From: Leptotrichia massiliensis
GTDB lineage: Bacteria; Fusobacteriota; Fusobacteriia; Fusobacteriales; Leptotrichiaceae
Direction: 5' to 3'
Length of the DNA: 64,000 nucleotides
NCBI RefSeq assembly: GCF_900104625.1
Contig: NZ_FNVZ01000005.1
Location: 620,001-684,000 of the forward strand
Within the stretch, counting starts at the first letter, position 1. The number at the start of each line of letters is the position of its first letter. Made by a program: the position numbers and the translations under genes. The notes under the pieces are model-generated. The model had not been told where the DNA came from, made no database searches, and saw only the letters and a list, made by a program, of their open reading frames with translations. Shown here one piece after another: positions 51,644 through 60,454 of this stretch.

Positions 51644-52439
51644 TAAATTATTTTTAGAAAGAACAGAATTAAAGATTGAAACAGATGATGGCGATTTAAA
51701 CTTTGTTTTTCCGAAAGATTATAATTTAACTGACCCGACAATAATAAACGGAGTAGAAATAAAATGGACTTATAAATCAGTAGATGAAGAGCCGAACGAG
51801 TTTGATATAGAAATAAAAGGTTTAACAAACACGACAATTGCTAAAATTAAATTAAAGGATGATGTAAAGCTCGTTGCTGGATATGGTGCGGACATAGGAG
51901 AGGTTGCAAGCGGTATTATTACTAGAAAAGAAGTAGAAAAAGGAACTTTGAAATTAAAATGTCGTGAAGTTCCAGCGGACTTCAAAAAATTAGTGAGTGC
52001 TGCATATGCTCCGAATACAACAGCAAGCACAATAATTAATGATTTAGCAAGCAAATGCGGATTTACTGTTAAACAATGCGAACTTAAAAACGATAAAGTT
52101 TACAGCATCGGTGAAAGTATACTGGGTAGTGGACTTTATGAAATAGGTCAAATTGTGAAAGATTGCGACAGTCAGATGACTACAAAAAATGACTTTATTT
52201 ATATTTACCACAATGAAATCAATACTGAAAAAGTTATCAAACTAAGTTATCAAAGCGGACTTTTAGAAGAGCCAAAACCTCAAAATATTGAAGAAATAAG
52301 CTATAAAGTGGAAAAGAAAAAAGAAAGCAAATCAAATAAAAAAGATAGTAAAAAGTCTAAAAAAAGTAGCAAAAAATCAACAAAAGGGAGCAAAAAAGGT
52401 GGCAAAGCAAAAGGGAAAAGCAAAACAAACAAAAAATAG
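51636..52439 (+). CDS. Baseplate hub protein, N-terminal part (gp27-like)
   Basis: 267 residues. The body resembles phage hub/late-control proteins: DYNLTDPTIINGVEIKWTYK, ASGIITRKEVEKGTLKLKCR, and VKDCDSQMTTKNDFIYIYHN. The last 45 residues are a Ser/Lys-only tail encoded by A-rich DNA. The normal C-terminal domain of such hubs appears in the next frame (52399-52812), so this gene is either split or read by frameshifting. Confidence 0.7.
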   Translation: MFNKLFLERTELKIETDDGDLNFVFPKDYNLTDPTIINGVEIKWTYKSVDEEPNEFDIEIKGLTNTTIAKIKLKDDVKLVAGYGADIGEVASGIITRKEVEKGTLKLKCREVPADFKKLVSAAYAPNTTASTIINDLASKCGFTVKQCELKNDKVYSIGESILGSGLYEIGQIVKDCDSQMTTKNDFIYIYHNEINTEKVIKLSYQSGLLEEPKPQNIEEISYKVEKKKESKSNKKDSKKSKKSSKKSTKGSKKGGKAKGKSKTNKK

Positions 52440-52812
52440 TACTCCAAAATCAAATAAAGGGAATAAAGATAACAAAAAGGGAGTTAAAAATTCAAAGGAT
52501 AGCAAAAAATCTAAGAAACCTGAAAAAAAAGAAGAAATAAAATACGATTATGAAGTTAAATGCCTGTTAATTTATTATCTTAAAAAGGGTGATTTAATTG
52601 AATTGATAAGCAATGAAATATCTACTATATGCCAAATTGTTGAAATTACTGATATTAGTGATTTCAAAATGACTTTAAAAGTTAGAGTTGTTAATAATGA
52701 ATCCGATGTTAAGAAAAATAATGCTGAAATTAAAAAGATTGAAAAAGAGGAAAACAAAAAAGGAAAAGTTACTCAAGTAAAAAGAAATAAAGGGAAAGGC
52801 AGAAGAAAATAA
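52399..52812 (+). CDS. Baseplate hub protein, C-terminal part (+1 frame)
   Basis: 137 residues from a GTG behind GGGAG, overlapping the previous gene by 41 nt in the +1 frame. It begins with a similar Lys/Ser/Asn-rich region and then has a compact domain YDYEVKCLLIYYLKKGDLIE...KMTLKVRVVNN typical of a hub C-terminus. Both reading by restart and by +1 frameshift are possible. Confidence 0.6.
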   Translation: MAKQKGKAKQTKNSTPKSNKGNKDNKKGVKNSKDSKKSKKPEKKEEIKYDYEVKCLLIYYLKKGDLIELISNEISTICQIVEITDISDFKMTLKVRVVNNESDVKKNNAEIKKIEKEENKKGKVTQVKRNKGKGRRK

Positions 52813-53327
52813 TGGAAGAATATATAAAGGCAATTCTGGGCAAAATTGACACTTCTTTAATAACAGAGATAACAAAAATATATCCTAATGGATTTGTGGA
52901 TGTAGAGCCGTTGGCAGAGTTCAGAGAAATTAAATTGCCACCAATTTTACACGTTCCGATGTGCCAATTAGGAAACAGGAGTATTAATATTAAAATTAAT
53001 TTTAAAACAGGGGATAAAGTTCCTGTTTTAATTTGTAGTAGAGATATTAGCGGATATATAACAAAAGAAGTAAGCACAGCAAATACAAACAAAAGGCATA
53101 ATTTAACAAATGCTATCGCTTTACCAATCTTAATTCCTACTGATTTGACATCTGTCGATATTCCTGGAAGTATTGAAATTAACGGAGATGTAGTTTTAAA
53201 TGGTAATTTAACAGTTAGCGGAGATGTAAATATTTCGGGAACTTTGACAGTTGGAGATATTAAGGCAAAAAGTCTTGATGCAGAAAGCGGAGTTAGTAAG
53301 GTTGGAGTTCCTTACAATCATCCGTAG
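52812..53327 (+). CDS. Baseplate spike protein (Gp138 / gpV-like)
   Basis: 171 residues. N-terminal OB-like Gp138 domain (ILGKIDTSLITEITKIYPNG, IKINFKTGDKVPVLICSRDI) and a C-terminal beta-helix with repeated strands (IEINGDVVLNGNLTVSGDVN, ISGTLTVGDI). Forms the membrane-piercing tip below the hub. Confidence 0.88.
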   Translation: MEEYIKAILGKIDTSLITEITKIYPNGFVDVEPLAEFREIKLPPILHVPMCQLGNRSINIKINFKTGDKVPVLICSRDISGYITKEVSTANTNKRHNLTNAIALPILIPTDLTSVDIPGSIEINGDVVLNGNLTVSGDVNISGTLTVGDIKAKSLDAESGVSKVGVPYNHP

Positions 53328-53338
53328 GAGTGTGATTT

Positions 53339-53716
53339 ATGGACGTAAAATTAAATAATGCAACTGGAGAATTATATGTTGAAAAGGGAGACGTACAATT
53401 TTTTGGAGCAAAAGAAAAATATTTTGAAGTGATACAGCAAATTGTTTTAATGTTACATGTTCGTGAAGGAGAACTCGAATACGACACTAAATATGGATTA
53501 AATTTTGAAAAGTTATTTGGAACTCACGGAAACGAAAACGAAGTGCTGGAACATATCAGAAATAAAATAATGGGTAATTTTAGAGATTTCTTAAGTAGAT
53601 GTTATGTTGAAGTCTATGAATACGAAAACAGGCATTTAAAAGTAAATATCGGACTTATCTTTAACAATAGTGAATTGGCATTGATGAAAGGAGTTGGGAT
53701 TGGTTGGCGAGAATAA
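53339..53716 (+). CDS. Baseplate wedge protein (gp25 / gpW-like)
   Basis: 125-residue GPW/gp25-type wedge protein. The block QIVLMLHVREGELEYDTKYGL with FEKLFGTHGNENEVLEHIRNK is diagnostic (the region after the strand carries the EPRW-like turn in degenerate form). It overlaps the J gene by 13 nt. Confidence 0.85.
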   Translation: MDVKLNNATGELYVEKGDVQFFGAKEKYFEVIQQIVLMLHVREGELEYDTKYGLNFEKLFGTHGNENEVLEHIRNKIMGNFRDFLSRCYVEVYEYENRHLKVNIGLIFNNSELALMKGVGIGWRE

Positions 53717-54831
53717 CAGTAAATACAGTACAGGATAATATGAATATTTTGAACAATGAATTAAAAACATTGTTAAAAGATGACTTCTCCAATGATAAGC
53801 GGAGTGCTTGGTATATGCTTATGTATCCTGTGGCAAGGCTTCTAAGGGAGAAAATGGAAAGACAGCAGATACAAGCAGAAAAGATGAATTTACTGAACTG
53901 TGAAGGCATAGAAATAGATGAGCATTTGGCGAATAGTCCATTTTTCTTTAAACGAAAGCAAGAAAGTCAAGCTACTGTGAAAATTGAACTAATAGGGGGA
54001 GTTAATGTAACACTCGAAGCAGGAGACGTAATTGTTGAAGCGAACGATGGAATCAGGTATACACTTTCTGAAAATGGAACATTAAATAACAAGACCACTT
54101 TTGAATTTACTTGTGATACAGCAGGAGAACAAGGAAATAAGGAAGTTGGAAGTATTATTAAATTAGTTAAAGTTGTAAATGGTGTATACGATTTTAAACA
54201 AAATGAAATTGCGGCTGGAGGACAAGAACAGGAAAGCGACAACGATTATATAGAACGTTGGTTTTTAAGCCGTAACGAAAGCGAATGGAATTTGGACGGA
54301 ATTAGAGCGGAAGTGTTAAAGCAGGAAGGAGTTAAGTCTGTTTATGCTGACGAAAACAAAGAAATGGCAACCGATGAAAGAGGAATTGAAGGCAAGTCAA
54401 TTGTTTTGATTGTCGATGGTGGAAGAAACGAGGACATAGCGAATGCTATTTGGAAAAAGAAAGATCATGCAATTAAAACTATGGGAGATACGAAAGTAAT
54501 TGTGAAAGATAGCCAAGGAATTGACAGAGAAATATCATTTTATAGACCTCAAAAAAGAGAAGTGGAAATAAACATTGAGTTTACAGCGGCGAAAGACACT
54601 AATATTTCAATTGAAAATTTGAAAGGAATTGTAAAGGATTACTTAAAAAACACAGAAGTTGGAGATTATATTACATCATATAAATGCGAAAGTGAGTATA
54701 TTAGGCAGATTTATTCAGCCGATAGATTGTTGAATATTGATGTTACTTTTAAGTTTAAAAACAAACCGTCCAGTAATTTTGAAAAAGTACTAAAATTAGG
54801 ATTTAACGAGGTGGCGGAATATGCAAAGTAA
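53704..54831 (+). CDS. Baseplate J-like protein
   Basis: 375-residue baseplate J/gp47 protein: VKIELIGGVNVTLEAGDVIV, EQGNKEVGSIIKLVKVVNGV, DNDYIERWFLSRNESEWNLD and a C-terminal ISIENLKGIVKDYLKNTEVG with YI..I. The start is a TTG. Builds the wedge with the gp25-like and I-like proteins. Confidence 0.9.
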   Translation: MARITVNTVQDNMNILNNELKTLLKDDFSNDKRSAWYMLMYPVARLLREKMERQQIQAEKMNLLNCEGIEIDEHLANSPFFFKRKQESQATVKIELIGGVNVTLEAGDVIVEANDGIRYTLSENGTLNNKTTFEFTCDTAGEQGNKEVGSIIKLVKVVNGVYDFKQNEIAAGGQEQESDNDYIERWFLSRNESEWNLDGIRAEVLKQEGVKSVYADENKEMATDERGIEGKSIVLIVDGGRNEDIANAIWKKKDHAIKTMGDTKVIVKDSQGIDREISFYRPQKREVEINIEFTAAKDTNISIENLKGIVKDYLKNTEVGDYITSYKCESEYIRQIYSADRLLNIDVTFKFKNKPSSNFEKVLKLGFNEVAEYAK

Positions 54832-55390
54832 TTTCGATTATTTAATGTCAAAGTGTCCTTGGTGGCTAAAAAAAAACAAAAATATTCAATCATTTTATAA
54901 AGCAACGTCTAAATTGTTTGATGACATAGATAAAATTTATAATTTACTAGAAAAACAACACTTGATTAATTATGCTAAAGATGAATTTTTAGATGATATT
55001 GGAGAAAAATTTGAAGTGAAAAGGCTTGGACAAGATAATGAAAGATATAGAAATCGTATAAAACTTGAAATGATGAGGTACAAATTGGTTCCAAACATAG
55101 AAACGCTCTATAAGATTGGAAGAATGTTTACTGGGGTAGCACCAAACATAGAACTAAACGAAAACAACGAACCTGCTCAATATAAAGTTACGTTTCTAAG
55201 TGGAGAAAATTTTGATTTTAATTTGGTAGATGAACTTAATTTAGACAGTGTTGTTGGTGGCGGAATCAAAATTAATACACAAAAATATTTGGATAATTAT
55301 AATGTTGGAATGAGATTTGGGGATAGACATTTATCTGAAGAAAAAATCAAAAACTACGTTGAAAGAAATCCAATCAACATTACTGGATAG
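54821..55390 (+). CDS. Tail protein I / DUF2313-like
   Basis: 189 residues; the order J then I is conserved in P2/Mu-type baseplates. Features: KNIQSFYKATSKLFDDIDKI, GEKFEVKRLGQDNERYRNRI and YKLVPNIETLYKIGRMFTG, as in YmfQ-type (DUF2313) proteins. Overlaps J by 11 nt. Confidence 0.75.
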   Translation: MQSNFDYLMSKCPWWLKKNKNIQSFYKATSKLFDDIDKIYNLLEKQHLINYAKDEFLDDIGEKFEVKRLGQDNERYRNRIKLEMMRYKLVPNIETLYKIGRMFTGVAPNIELNENNEPAQYKVTFLSGENFDFNLVDELNLDSVVGGGIKINTQKYLDNYNVGMRFGDRHLSEEKIKNYVERNPINITG

Positions 55391-55402
55391 AAAGGAGAAA
55401 AT

Positions 55403-56671
55403 ATGGCAAAACTCACAAAATTTAAGGAACATCAAGTTGAATTTCCGTCACATTATCGTGTAGAAGAACAAACAACAAGAGGAGATTCTAAAATAAAAGT
55501 AATTACTCCCGAATTCGGAAGAGTAAGAGTTGAAGGGACTCCTGAAAAAGAAGCAATTTATAACGGAATGCAACTAGGAAATGTGCATACATTGTACGCA
55601 ACAAAAACAACGGATTTAGGGGTAGATTACTACGTTTGCGAACTTGACGGATTGAATGAGTTCGGATTGAACAAAGACCTAAAAATAAGGCTTACAGTAG
55701 ATAATGAAAACGAAAATGATAATCCTAAGTTGCGTTTGAACGGAAAAGACTATGTTTTATTAAAAGAATTTAACGAGCAAATAGAACTTGTCGGAGTTAA
55801 TGATTTAAAACAAAACAAAACGTATGAATTGACATATAATGGCACTCAATTCGTAATAATAAACATCTTAAACTACGCAACGGAGCAAAAAAACGGAATA
55901 GCCAAAATCTATTCCGAAACAGAATCCGAAAGCGTGGCAGATAAAGTTAAAGAAGTCGTTAAGGCGGGAAATGGAGACACACAAGAAGTCGTAAATGAAA
56001 GACCAACAGGAGAAACAGTCTGGTCTAAATTAATAAAAACGCTAGACCACACAAAAATTTTGACTGTTAGAGGATTAGTGAAAATCCTAAGCAAATTCTT
56101 AAAGCCTGCAACCGAAAACGATTATGGACTCATTAATTATCAAACAATCAAAGAAATTTCACCAAAACCCGATTTATCACCTTACATACCTTTTTCAAAA
56201 GGGTATATGTACGGAAACAACTCGGATTACGTGGTAAGAGCAAATGGGAACGAAACATGGATACCTATACATGCTCACATGTACAACAGTGGAGGAGCGT
56301 ATGTAGGAACATTCCATTTAAACGGAGGGAAAGCTTATTTCAAAGTTCCAAATCGAAACGGCGGCAATTGGTGTGAAATCATGGATAATTACGATATGGC
56401 TGCCAGAGACCAAAAGATAAGCAGTGTGGAAGTCAATCTAAATAGTGTTTGGCACACTCTAAATAATGATACAGTAAGAGATATAAGATTAGTCGGAGGC
56501 ATCAATCCAACTGTTGCAAACGCAAACCAAGCAACAGAAAGAGGAGGTTATGTGGTTACAGGAGTGATTAACTTTAATGCAGACAACATTATTGATTACG
56601 TTCAAATGAGAGCATTTCAAATAAGACGTGGTGGAAACGGGAATAACTGGTACAACGTGCCATTTGGATAA
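55403..56671 (+). CDS. Tail fibre protein
   Basis: 422-residue fibre. N-terminal baseplate-binding part, a middle region (IAKIYSETESESVADKVKEV, TENDYGLINYQTIKEISPKP) like other fibres, and a C-terminal receptor-binding domain rich in Gly, Asn and Tyr (MYNSGGAYVGTFHLNGGKAY; FQIRRGGNGNNWYNVPFG). The C-terminal tip should decide host range. Confidence 0.85.
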   Translation: MAKLTKFKEHQVEFPSHYRVEEQTTRGDSKIKVITPEFGRVRVEGTPEKEAIYNGMQLGNVHTLYATKTTDLGVDYYVCELDGLNEFGLNKDLKIRLTVDNENENDNPKLRLNGKDYVLLKEFNEQIELVGVNDLKQNKTYELTYNGTQFVIINILNYATEQKNGIAKIYSETESESVADKVKEVVKAGNGDTQEVVNERPTGETVWSKLIKTLDHTKILTVRGLVKILSKFLKPATENDYGLINYQTIKEISPKPDLSPYIPFSKGYMYGNNSDYVVRANGNETWIPIHAHMYNSGGAYVGTFHLNGGKAYFKVPNRNGGNWCEIMDNYDMAARDQKISSVEVNLNSVWHTLNNDTVRDIRLVGGINPTVANANQATERGGYVVTGVINFNADNIIDYVQMRAFQIRRGGNGNNWYNVPFG

Positions 56672-56686
56672 GATTAGGAGGGTAAA

Positions 56687-57412
56687 ATGAAATTTATAGT
56701 AGACAAAACAGAAATAAAACAGTTTGAAGATGGTATGAAATACATTGCGATTTATGATAAAGATAATAAAGACTGGTACGTAGAATTGAAAAAATTTAAG
56801 CCGGACACTTTAAAAGTTATGTACAACAATGAAACACGTTTAGTGTTGAGTACAAATATGGATGCTACTATGATAGCTCCGACGATGGCGGGAGATGTGG
56901 TTGAAGAAATAGAATATCAGGAAGTTGAAGTTGCTCCTGATAACTATTTTGTAGATGGAAAAATAGTTAAGCTTAAAGAAAGTGAAACAATACAAGACGG
57001 GAAAATAATATTCGACAGGGAAAAACGTATAGAACAGATAAAAAAAGAACTGTATGATTTAAGACTTGAGTATGATGTAGCTCCGTTTGAATTTGAAGTA
57101 GGAGGTGTCAAATATCTACAGAATAACCGTAGTATAGACCAGTCAAATTTAACTAGAATAGTAGTAATGTGTCAAGCAATGAAAAAGACAGAATTTGAAA
57201 ACTGGAAATTTTACACAAAAAACAACAGTGAAAAGTATGTTAATTTAACATTGCAGGATATGATGAAAATGGCGAATATAATGCAGTCACAAACAACAAA
57301 AGCCATGGCTACTGAAACATTACTATCTCACAGCTTAGAAAATTTAACTGATAAAGAGTTAAAAGAGTATGACGCTAAAGACAGATATGAAAAAGCGTAT
57401 AAAAATATGTAG
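56687..57412 (+). CDS. DUF4376 protein, fibre-associated
   Basis: 241 residues with a beta-rich N-terminal half and a DUF4376 C-terminal half (RLEYDVAPFEFEVGGVKYLQ, SNLTRIVVMCQAMKK, VNLTLQDMMKMANIM). Such proteins follow tail fibres and are thought to be fibre assembly or cap proteins. Confidence 0.8.
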   Translation: MKFIVDKTEIKQFEDGMKYIAIYDKDNKDWYVELKKFKPDTLKVMYNNETRLVLSTNMDATMIAPTMAGDVVEEIEYQEVEVAPDNYFVDGKIVKLKESETIQDGKIIFDREKRIEQIKKELYDLRLEYDVAPFEFEVGGVKYLQNNRSIDQSNLTRIVVMCQAMKKTEFENWKFYTKNNSEKYVNLTLQDMMKMANIMQSQTTKAMATETLLSHSLENLTDKELKEYDAKDRYEKAYKNM

Positions 57413-57424
57413 GGAGGTGTTTTT

Positions 57425-57910
57425 ATGCTCAAAAAAGACAAGCTATATATATGTTTCCATAAACCTAGGAGATTAATAGGGCATTTGATAGCCTTGTGGA
57501 CTCTTGGAAAATATTCACATGTTGAATTTATCTACAATGGTCAAGTTTTTTTATCTAATCCTGGAGGAGTTAGGACAAGGAAATTTGAGTATCAGAAAAA
57601 TATGGAAATTTACGAGCTTGATAAAAATATCGATCCCAAAGATGTGATTGAATTTTTTAGAACAGCTCAAGGTAAGGGCTATGATTATTTAGGAATTTTA
57701 GGACAATTTTTCTATGCTGACAAGGTGCAGGATGATAATCGATTTTTTTGCAGTGAGTTTTGCCTGAACGCAATCGATTATGCTTTGCAGTTTACATTGA
57801 CCTATAAAGGTAAATCATTAAAGGATAGAGTTGGTTATCAGTTCAGCCCTGCAAAGTTGTATAAGTATTTAAAAAATATGGAATTAATAAAAGAAAAGGA
57901 AGTGGTATAA
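57425..57910 (+). CDS. Permuted papain-fold (YiiX/NlpC-like) hydrolase
   Basis: 161 residues. The His of KYSHVEFIYNGQ precedes the Cys of RFFCSEFCLNAIDYAL, the permuted order of YiiX/YebB-type NlpC/P60 relatives, which cut amide bonds in peptidoglycan peptides or act on lipids. Located between fibre and endolysin genes; could be a tail-associated wall enzyme or an extra lysis factor. Confidence 0.78.
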   Translation: MLKKDKLYICFHKPRRLIGHLIALWTLGKYSHVEFIYNGQVFLSNPGGVRTRKFEYQKNMEIYELDKNIDPKDVIEFFRTAQGKGYDYLGILGQFFYADKVQDDNRFFCSEFCLNAIDYALQFTLTYKGKSLKDRVGYQFSPAKLYKYLKNMELIKEKEVV

Positions 57911-58900
57911 ATGGATAGATTTGAGAAAATATTTAACTATTTGCTAATGGTCGAAGGAGGATATTCTAATGACAAGCACGACAAGGGCGGAAAAACAAAA
58001 TATGGAATAATTGAGGAAGTGGCAAGAAACTTTGGATATAAAGGCGATATGCAAGATTTAACAATAGATTTTGCAAAAAATATATATCTAAAAAAATATT
58101 ACTTAGGAAACAAGCTGGATAAAGTTGTGAATGATAAAGTGGCATTATCTATATGCGACTGGGCTGTAAATAGCGGCAGAAATGGAACAAAAAACGCACA
58201 AATTGCTATAAATCAATTGACAAATGCAAATCTTGATGTGGACGGAATAATTGGAAACAAAACATTGGAAGCATTAAATGCAGCAGATCCTGAAAAATTT
58301 TTGGAAGTTTATCACAACTTGCAGAGAATTTATTACAAAGGAAAAGTTGAAGCTGACAGAACGCAAGAAAGATTTTTGACAGGTTGGTTAAACAGAGTTA
58401 TGAGAAAGGAGGAGTATTTGAAAGATTGGGATAAGGAAAATGTAGGGACTGAAAATAAGAAATATTCTTTTACTCAATCAAGTCTGGACAAAATGAAAAA
58501 GGTCCACCCAAAACTAATCGAAGTTATGAAAGCTGCAATTGAAAATAGCCCATTTGATTTTAGAATAACAGACGGAGCAAGAACAGCAGAAGAGCAAAAT
58601 TATCTGTATCAGCAAGGAAGAACAAGACCAGGGCAAAAAGTTACAAACTGTGATGGGTACAAGGCAAAATCAAACCATCAAATCAAAGCTGACGGATACG
58701 GGCATGCAGTTGACATATTTCCTTGTGGAGTTATTGAGAACGGTGTGTACAGAAAATTTACATCTGAAGAAGGGTATGATGAGAAGAAATTGAAACTAAT
58801 AGCAAACCACATATTAGCGGTTGCAAAATCTAAGAATATTAATATTGAATGGGGCGGAAATTGGAAAATGAATGATACACCACATTTTGAATTAAAATAA
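57911..58900 (+). CDS. Bifunctional endolysin: GH108 muramidase + M15 peptidase
   Basis: 329 residues. N-terminal GH108 glycosidase (about 1-165) with the catalytic Glu in MVEGGYSNDKHDKGG and the associated PG-binding part (NANLDVDGIIGNKTLEALNA); linker; C-terminal VanY/M15 metallopeptidase (about 190-329) with SNHQIKADGYGHAVDIF and TPHFEL supplying the zinc His/Asp/His set. It would cut both glycan and peptide bonds. Starts directly after the preceding stop. Confidence 0.92.
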   Translation: MDRFEKIFNYLLMVEGGYSNDKHDKGGKTKYGIIEEVARNFGYKGDMQDLTIDFAKNIYLKKYYLGNKLDKVVNDKVALSICDWAVNSGRNGTKNAQIAINQLTNANLDVDGIIGNKTLEALNAADPEKFLEVYHNLQRIYYKGKVEADRTQERFLTGWLNRVMRKEEYLKDWDKENVGTENKKYSFTQSSLDKMKKVHPKLIEVMKAAIENSPFDFRITDGARTAEEQNYLYQQGRTRPGQKVTNCDGYKAKSNHQIKADGYGHAVDIFPCGVIENGVYRKFTSEEGYDEKKLKLIANHILAVAKSKNINIEWGGNWKMNDTPHFELK

Positions 58901-58974
58901 TGTGCAAATGGCTTGAATACAAGCTGAATTTGAACGTTAAAAATAACTTTGGATAAATAGGTTGGTTAGCAAGT

Positions 58975-59025
58975 ACAAATTGATTGTAGGGCTTGCTGGC
59001 TAGCTTAAAATTGATATTAATAAAA
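58975..59025 (+). other. Hairpin region after endolysin
   Basis: Complementary segments GTTAGCAAG and CTTGCTGGCTAGC lie in the 146-nt gap after the endolysin. No T run follows directly, so it is more likely an mRNA-stabilising hairpin or weak terminator. Confidence 0.35.
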
Positions 59026-59046
59026 TAAGAAAAGGGAGAGATAAAA

Positions 59047-59373
59047 ATGGATAAATTAGCAGCAAAAATATATTTGACAGGTAAAATATTGGAATTAGGA
59101 AAAACTTTAATCTATAAAACAGAGATAGTTGCAAAAGGAAAAGCTGGAGCAGAAAAATTTAATCAGGTGTATGAAGGCTTTTGGGATAAATTAGAAGAAT
59201 TATTGGAAAAAGAAAAATCAATTGACAGAAAATTTATTCCTAACTTTGCTGAAGAGATTGGCGAGGAAGTTTTGACAGAAGTTTTAAAAGAAGCTAGAAA
59301 AACATTTGATTTAAAAGTTATATTACAACAAATTTTCGATGCAGAAAAAACAGGAAACAAAAACATACTTTAA
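59047..59373 (+). CDS. Hypothetical lysis-region protein
   Basis: 108 residues, helical and charged (GKILELGKTLIYKTEIVAKG, YEGFWDKLEELLEKEKSIDR), no membrane segment. AAGGGAGAG upstream. Lies between endolysin and holin-like genes; unknown role. Confidence 0.5.
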   Translation: MDKLAAKIYLTGKILELGKTLIYKTEIVAKGKAGAEKFNQVYEGFWDKLEELLEKEKSIDRKFIPNFAEEIGEEVLTEVLKEARKTFDLKVILQQIFDAEKTGNKNIL

Positions 59374-59395
59374 AATTCAGAAATAAGGAGCAGAA

Positions 59396-59746
59396 ATGGA
59401 AAATTATTTAGTCGATTTGGTATTCATAGTGTACGGATTGATTTTAGGAACGCTAGGAAATTTATTATACAGAGTAAACAACCATTTGAAAATAAATCCA
59501 ATAGCAATTAGGATTCTATACGGAATAATGGCATTGGCTTTATATGTATTAATGTATTTAGGTTTCTTAAAGAAGATTCCTGAAATCGATATTGTAGTGA
59601 TGTTACTGATAATTGTTGTAGGTTATTTTGTGGAATTGATAATTGAAGTTCTTGAGGATAAAGTGCCTAAGGCATTGGATAGGCTTATTGATAAATGGTT
59701 AGGTGGTGGGAATAATGGCGATAGCTGGGACAAAAAAGACGATTAG
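59396..59746 (+). CDS. Holin-like membrane protein
   Basis: 116 residues with three hydrophobic helices (LVDLVFIVYGLILGTLGNLL, IRILYGIMALALYVLMYLG, IDIVVMLLIIVVGYFVELII) and a charged C-terminus, the form of phage holins. Placed after the endolysin, it likely forms the lysis pore. Confidence 0.7.
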   Translation: MENYLVDLVFIVYGLILGTLGNLLYRVNNHLKINPIAIRILYGIMALALYVLMYLGFLKKIPEIDIVVMLLIIVVGYFVELIIEVLEDKVPKALDRLIDKWLGGGNNGDSWDKKDD

Positions 59747-60068
59747 GGATTTGATATTTAAAGATAAAAAGCATAAAGATTTTCAGGAAAGCCAAAAAAT
59801 AAACTTTGCAAACAAAGGAATAGTGAAATTAATCGTGCTTTATACTATCAGTTCAATTTTGTCTGTAGCCCAGAGAGATTGGCAGTACAAAAGAAATATA
59901 GAAAAATTGATACTGGAAAACAAAACACAAAAAATATCTTTAATAGAGTCGTTAAGGGAAAAATCTTTGATAGAAAATATTATAATAGTTATGTTGAGCA
60001 TAGTAATATCATTAATAATACTGTATTACTATAACAAAAAGATGAGTGACACAAACAAAGGAAAATAA
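59715..60068 (+). CDS. Second lysis-region membrane protein
   Basis: 117 residues with two hydrophobic segments (GIVKLIVLYTISSILSVAQR and ENIIIVMLSIVISLIILYYY) flanking a charged helix; basic ends. Overlaps the holin-like gene by 32 nt. Could be an antiholin or an inner-membrane spanin-like partner; no family is certain. Confidence 0.55.
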   Translation: MAIAGTKKTIRDLIFKDKKHKDFQESQKINFANKGIVKLIVLYTISSILSVAQRDWQYKRNIEKLILENKTQKISLIESLREKSLIENIIIVMLSIVISLIILYYYNKKMSDTNKGK

Positions 60069-60076
60069 ATTATAGA

Positions 60077-60105
60077 GGTAGCCAGAAATGGCTATCTTTT
60101 TTTTT
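60077..60105 (+). terminator. Late operon terminator
   Basis: GGTAGCCA/TGGCTATC 8-bp stem with a GAAA loop and about nine T. Ends the structural-lysis transcript. Confidence 0.92.
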
Positions 60106-60259
60106 GTAAAATAAGAAATTTATAGGAAAAAAATAGGAAAATTTTAAATTTATACTAGTATTAAAAACATTTATTTTAAAAAGGTTTGGAGAGATTTTAA
60201 TAGTAGTATTTTTGAATAGTTTTTTAATAAAAATTCCTAGTTTTATTTATAAAAAAGGG
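60106..60259. other. AT-rich gap
   Basis: About 150 nt after the late terminator with no gene, repeat or convincing signal before the next promoter. Confidence 0.5.
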
Positions 60260-60288
60260 TTGACATTTATGTAAATATATAGTATAAT
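60260..60288 (+). promoter_or_regulatory. Perfect consensus promoter near attR
   Basis: TTGACA (60260-60265), 17-bp spacer, TATAAT (60283-60288), with no operator-like palindrome over it; expected to be active in the lysogen. Confidence 0.85.
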
Positions 60289-60316
60289 AATATCAAGATA
60301 GGAGGTGATAAGGATA

Positions 60317-60406
60317 ATGGCAAAGAAAAAAAGAGCGATAAAGGAAATCACATTGGAAATTAGTTTAATTCCTTTAAAGCTCTATATCAAAATTGTTTTC
60401 AAGTAG
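60317..60406 (+). CDS. 29-residue basic/hydrophobic peptide in a structured RNA
   Basis: MAKKKRAIKEITLEISLIPL followed by KLYIKIVFK, behind AGGAGG and a perfect promoter. The coding sequence itself folds: 60332-60346 pairs with 60369-60383 at 12 of 15 positions. A GC hairpin follows at 60412, and a minus-strand extended -10 lies beyond it. Either a type I toxin-like peptide with antisense control, or a small RNA whose frame is incidental. Confidence 0.45.
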   Translation: MAKKKRAIKEITLEISLIPLKLYIKIVFK

Positions 60407-60411
60407 GCTCT

Positions 60412-60425
60412 GGGGCGAAAGCCCC
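60412..60425. ncRNA. GC hairpin with GAAA loop
   Basis: GGGGC-GAAA-GCCCC, extended by AGG/CCT beyond an internal loop. Unusually G+C-rich for this genome, just after the small peptide frame; part of either the sense RNA or a convergent antisense RNA. Confidence 0.5.
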
Positions 60426-60438
60426 ATCCTATAAAGCC

Positions 60439-60447
60439 ATTATACCA
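60439..60447 (-). promoter_or_regulatory. Antisense extended -10 element
   Basis: Minus strand reads TGGTATAAT, a perfect TGnTATAAT extended -10, though the -35 (TTCCTA) is weak. A transcript from here would run antisense through the GC hairpin into the 29-codon gene. Confidence 0.45.
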
Positions 60448-60454
60448 TAAATTT

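Noticed and set aside
52399..52812. Second hub frame as an unrelated gene
   Set aside because: Its compact C-terminal domain fits the missing end of the hub, so it is treated as part of the same protein, although separate translation cannot be excluded.
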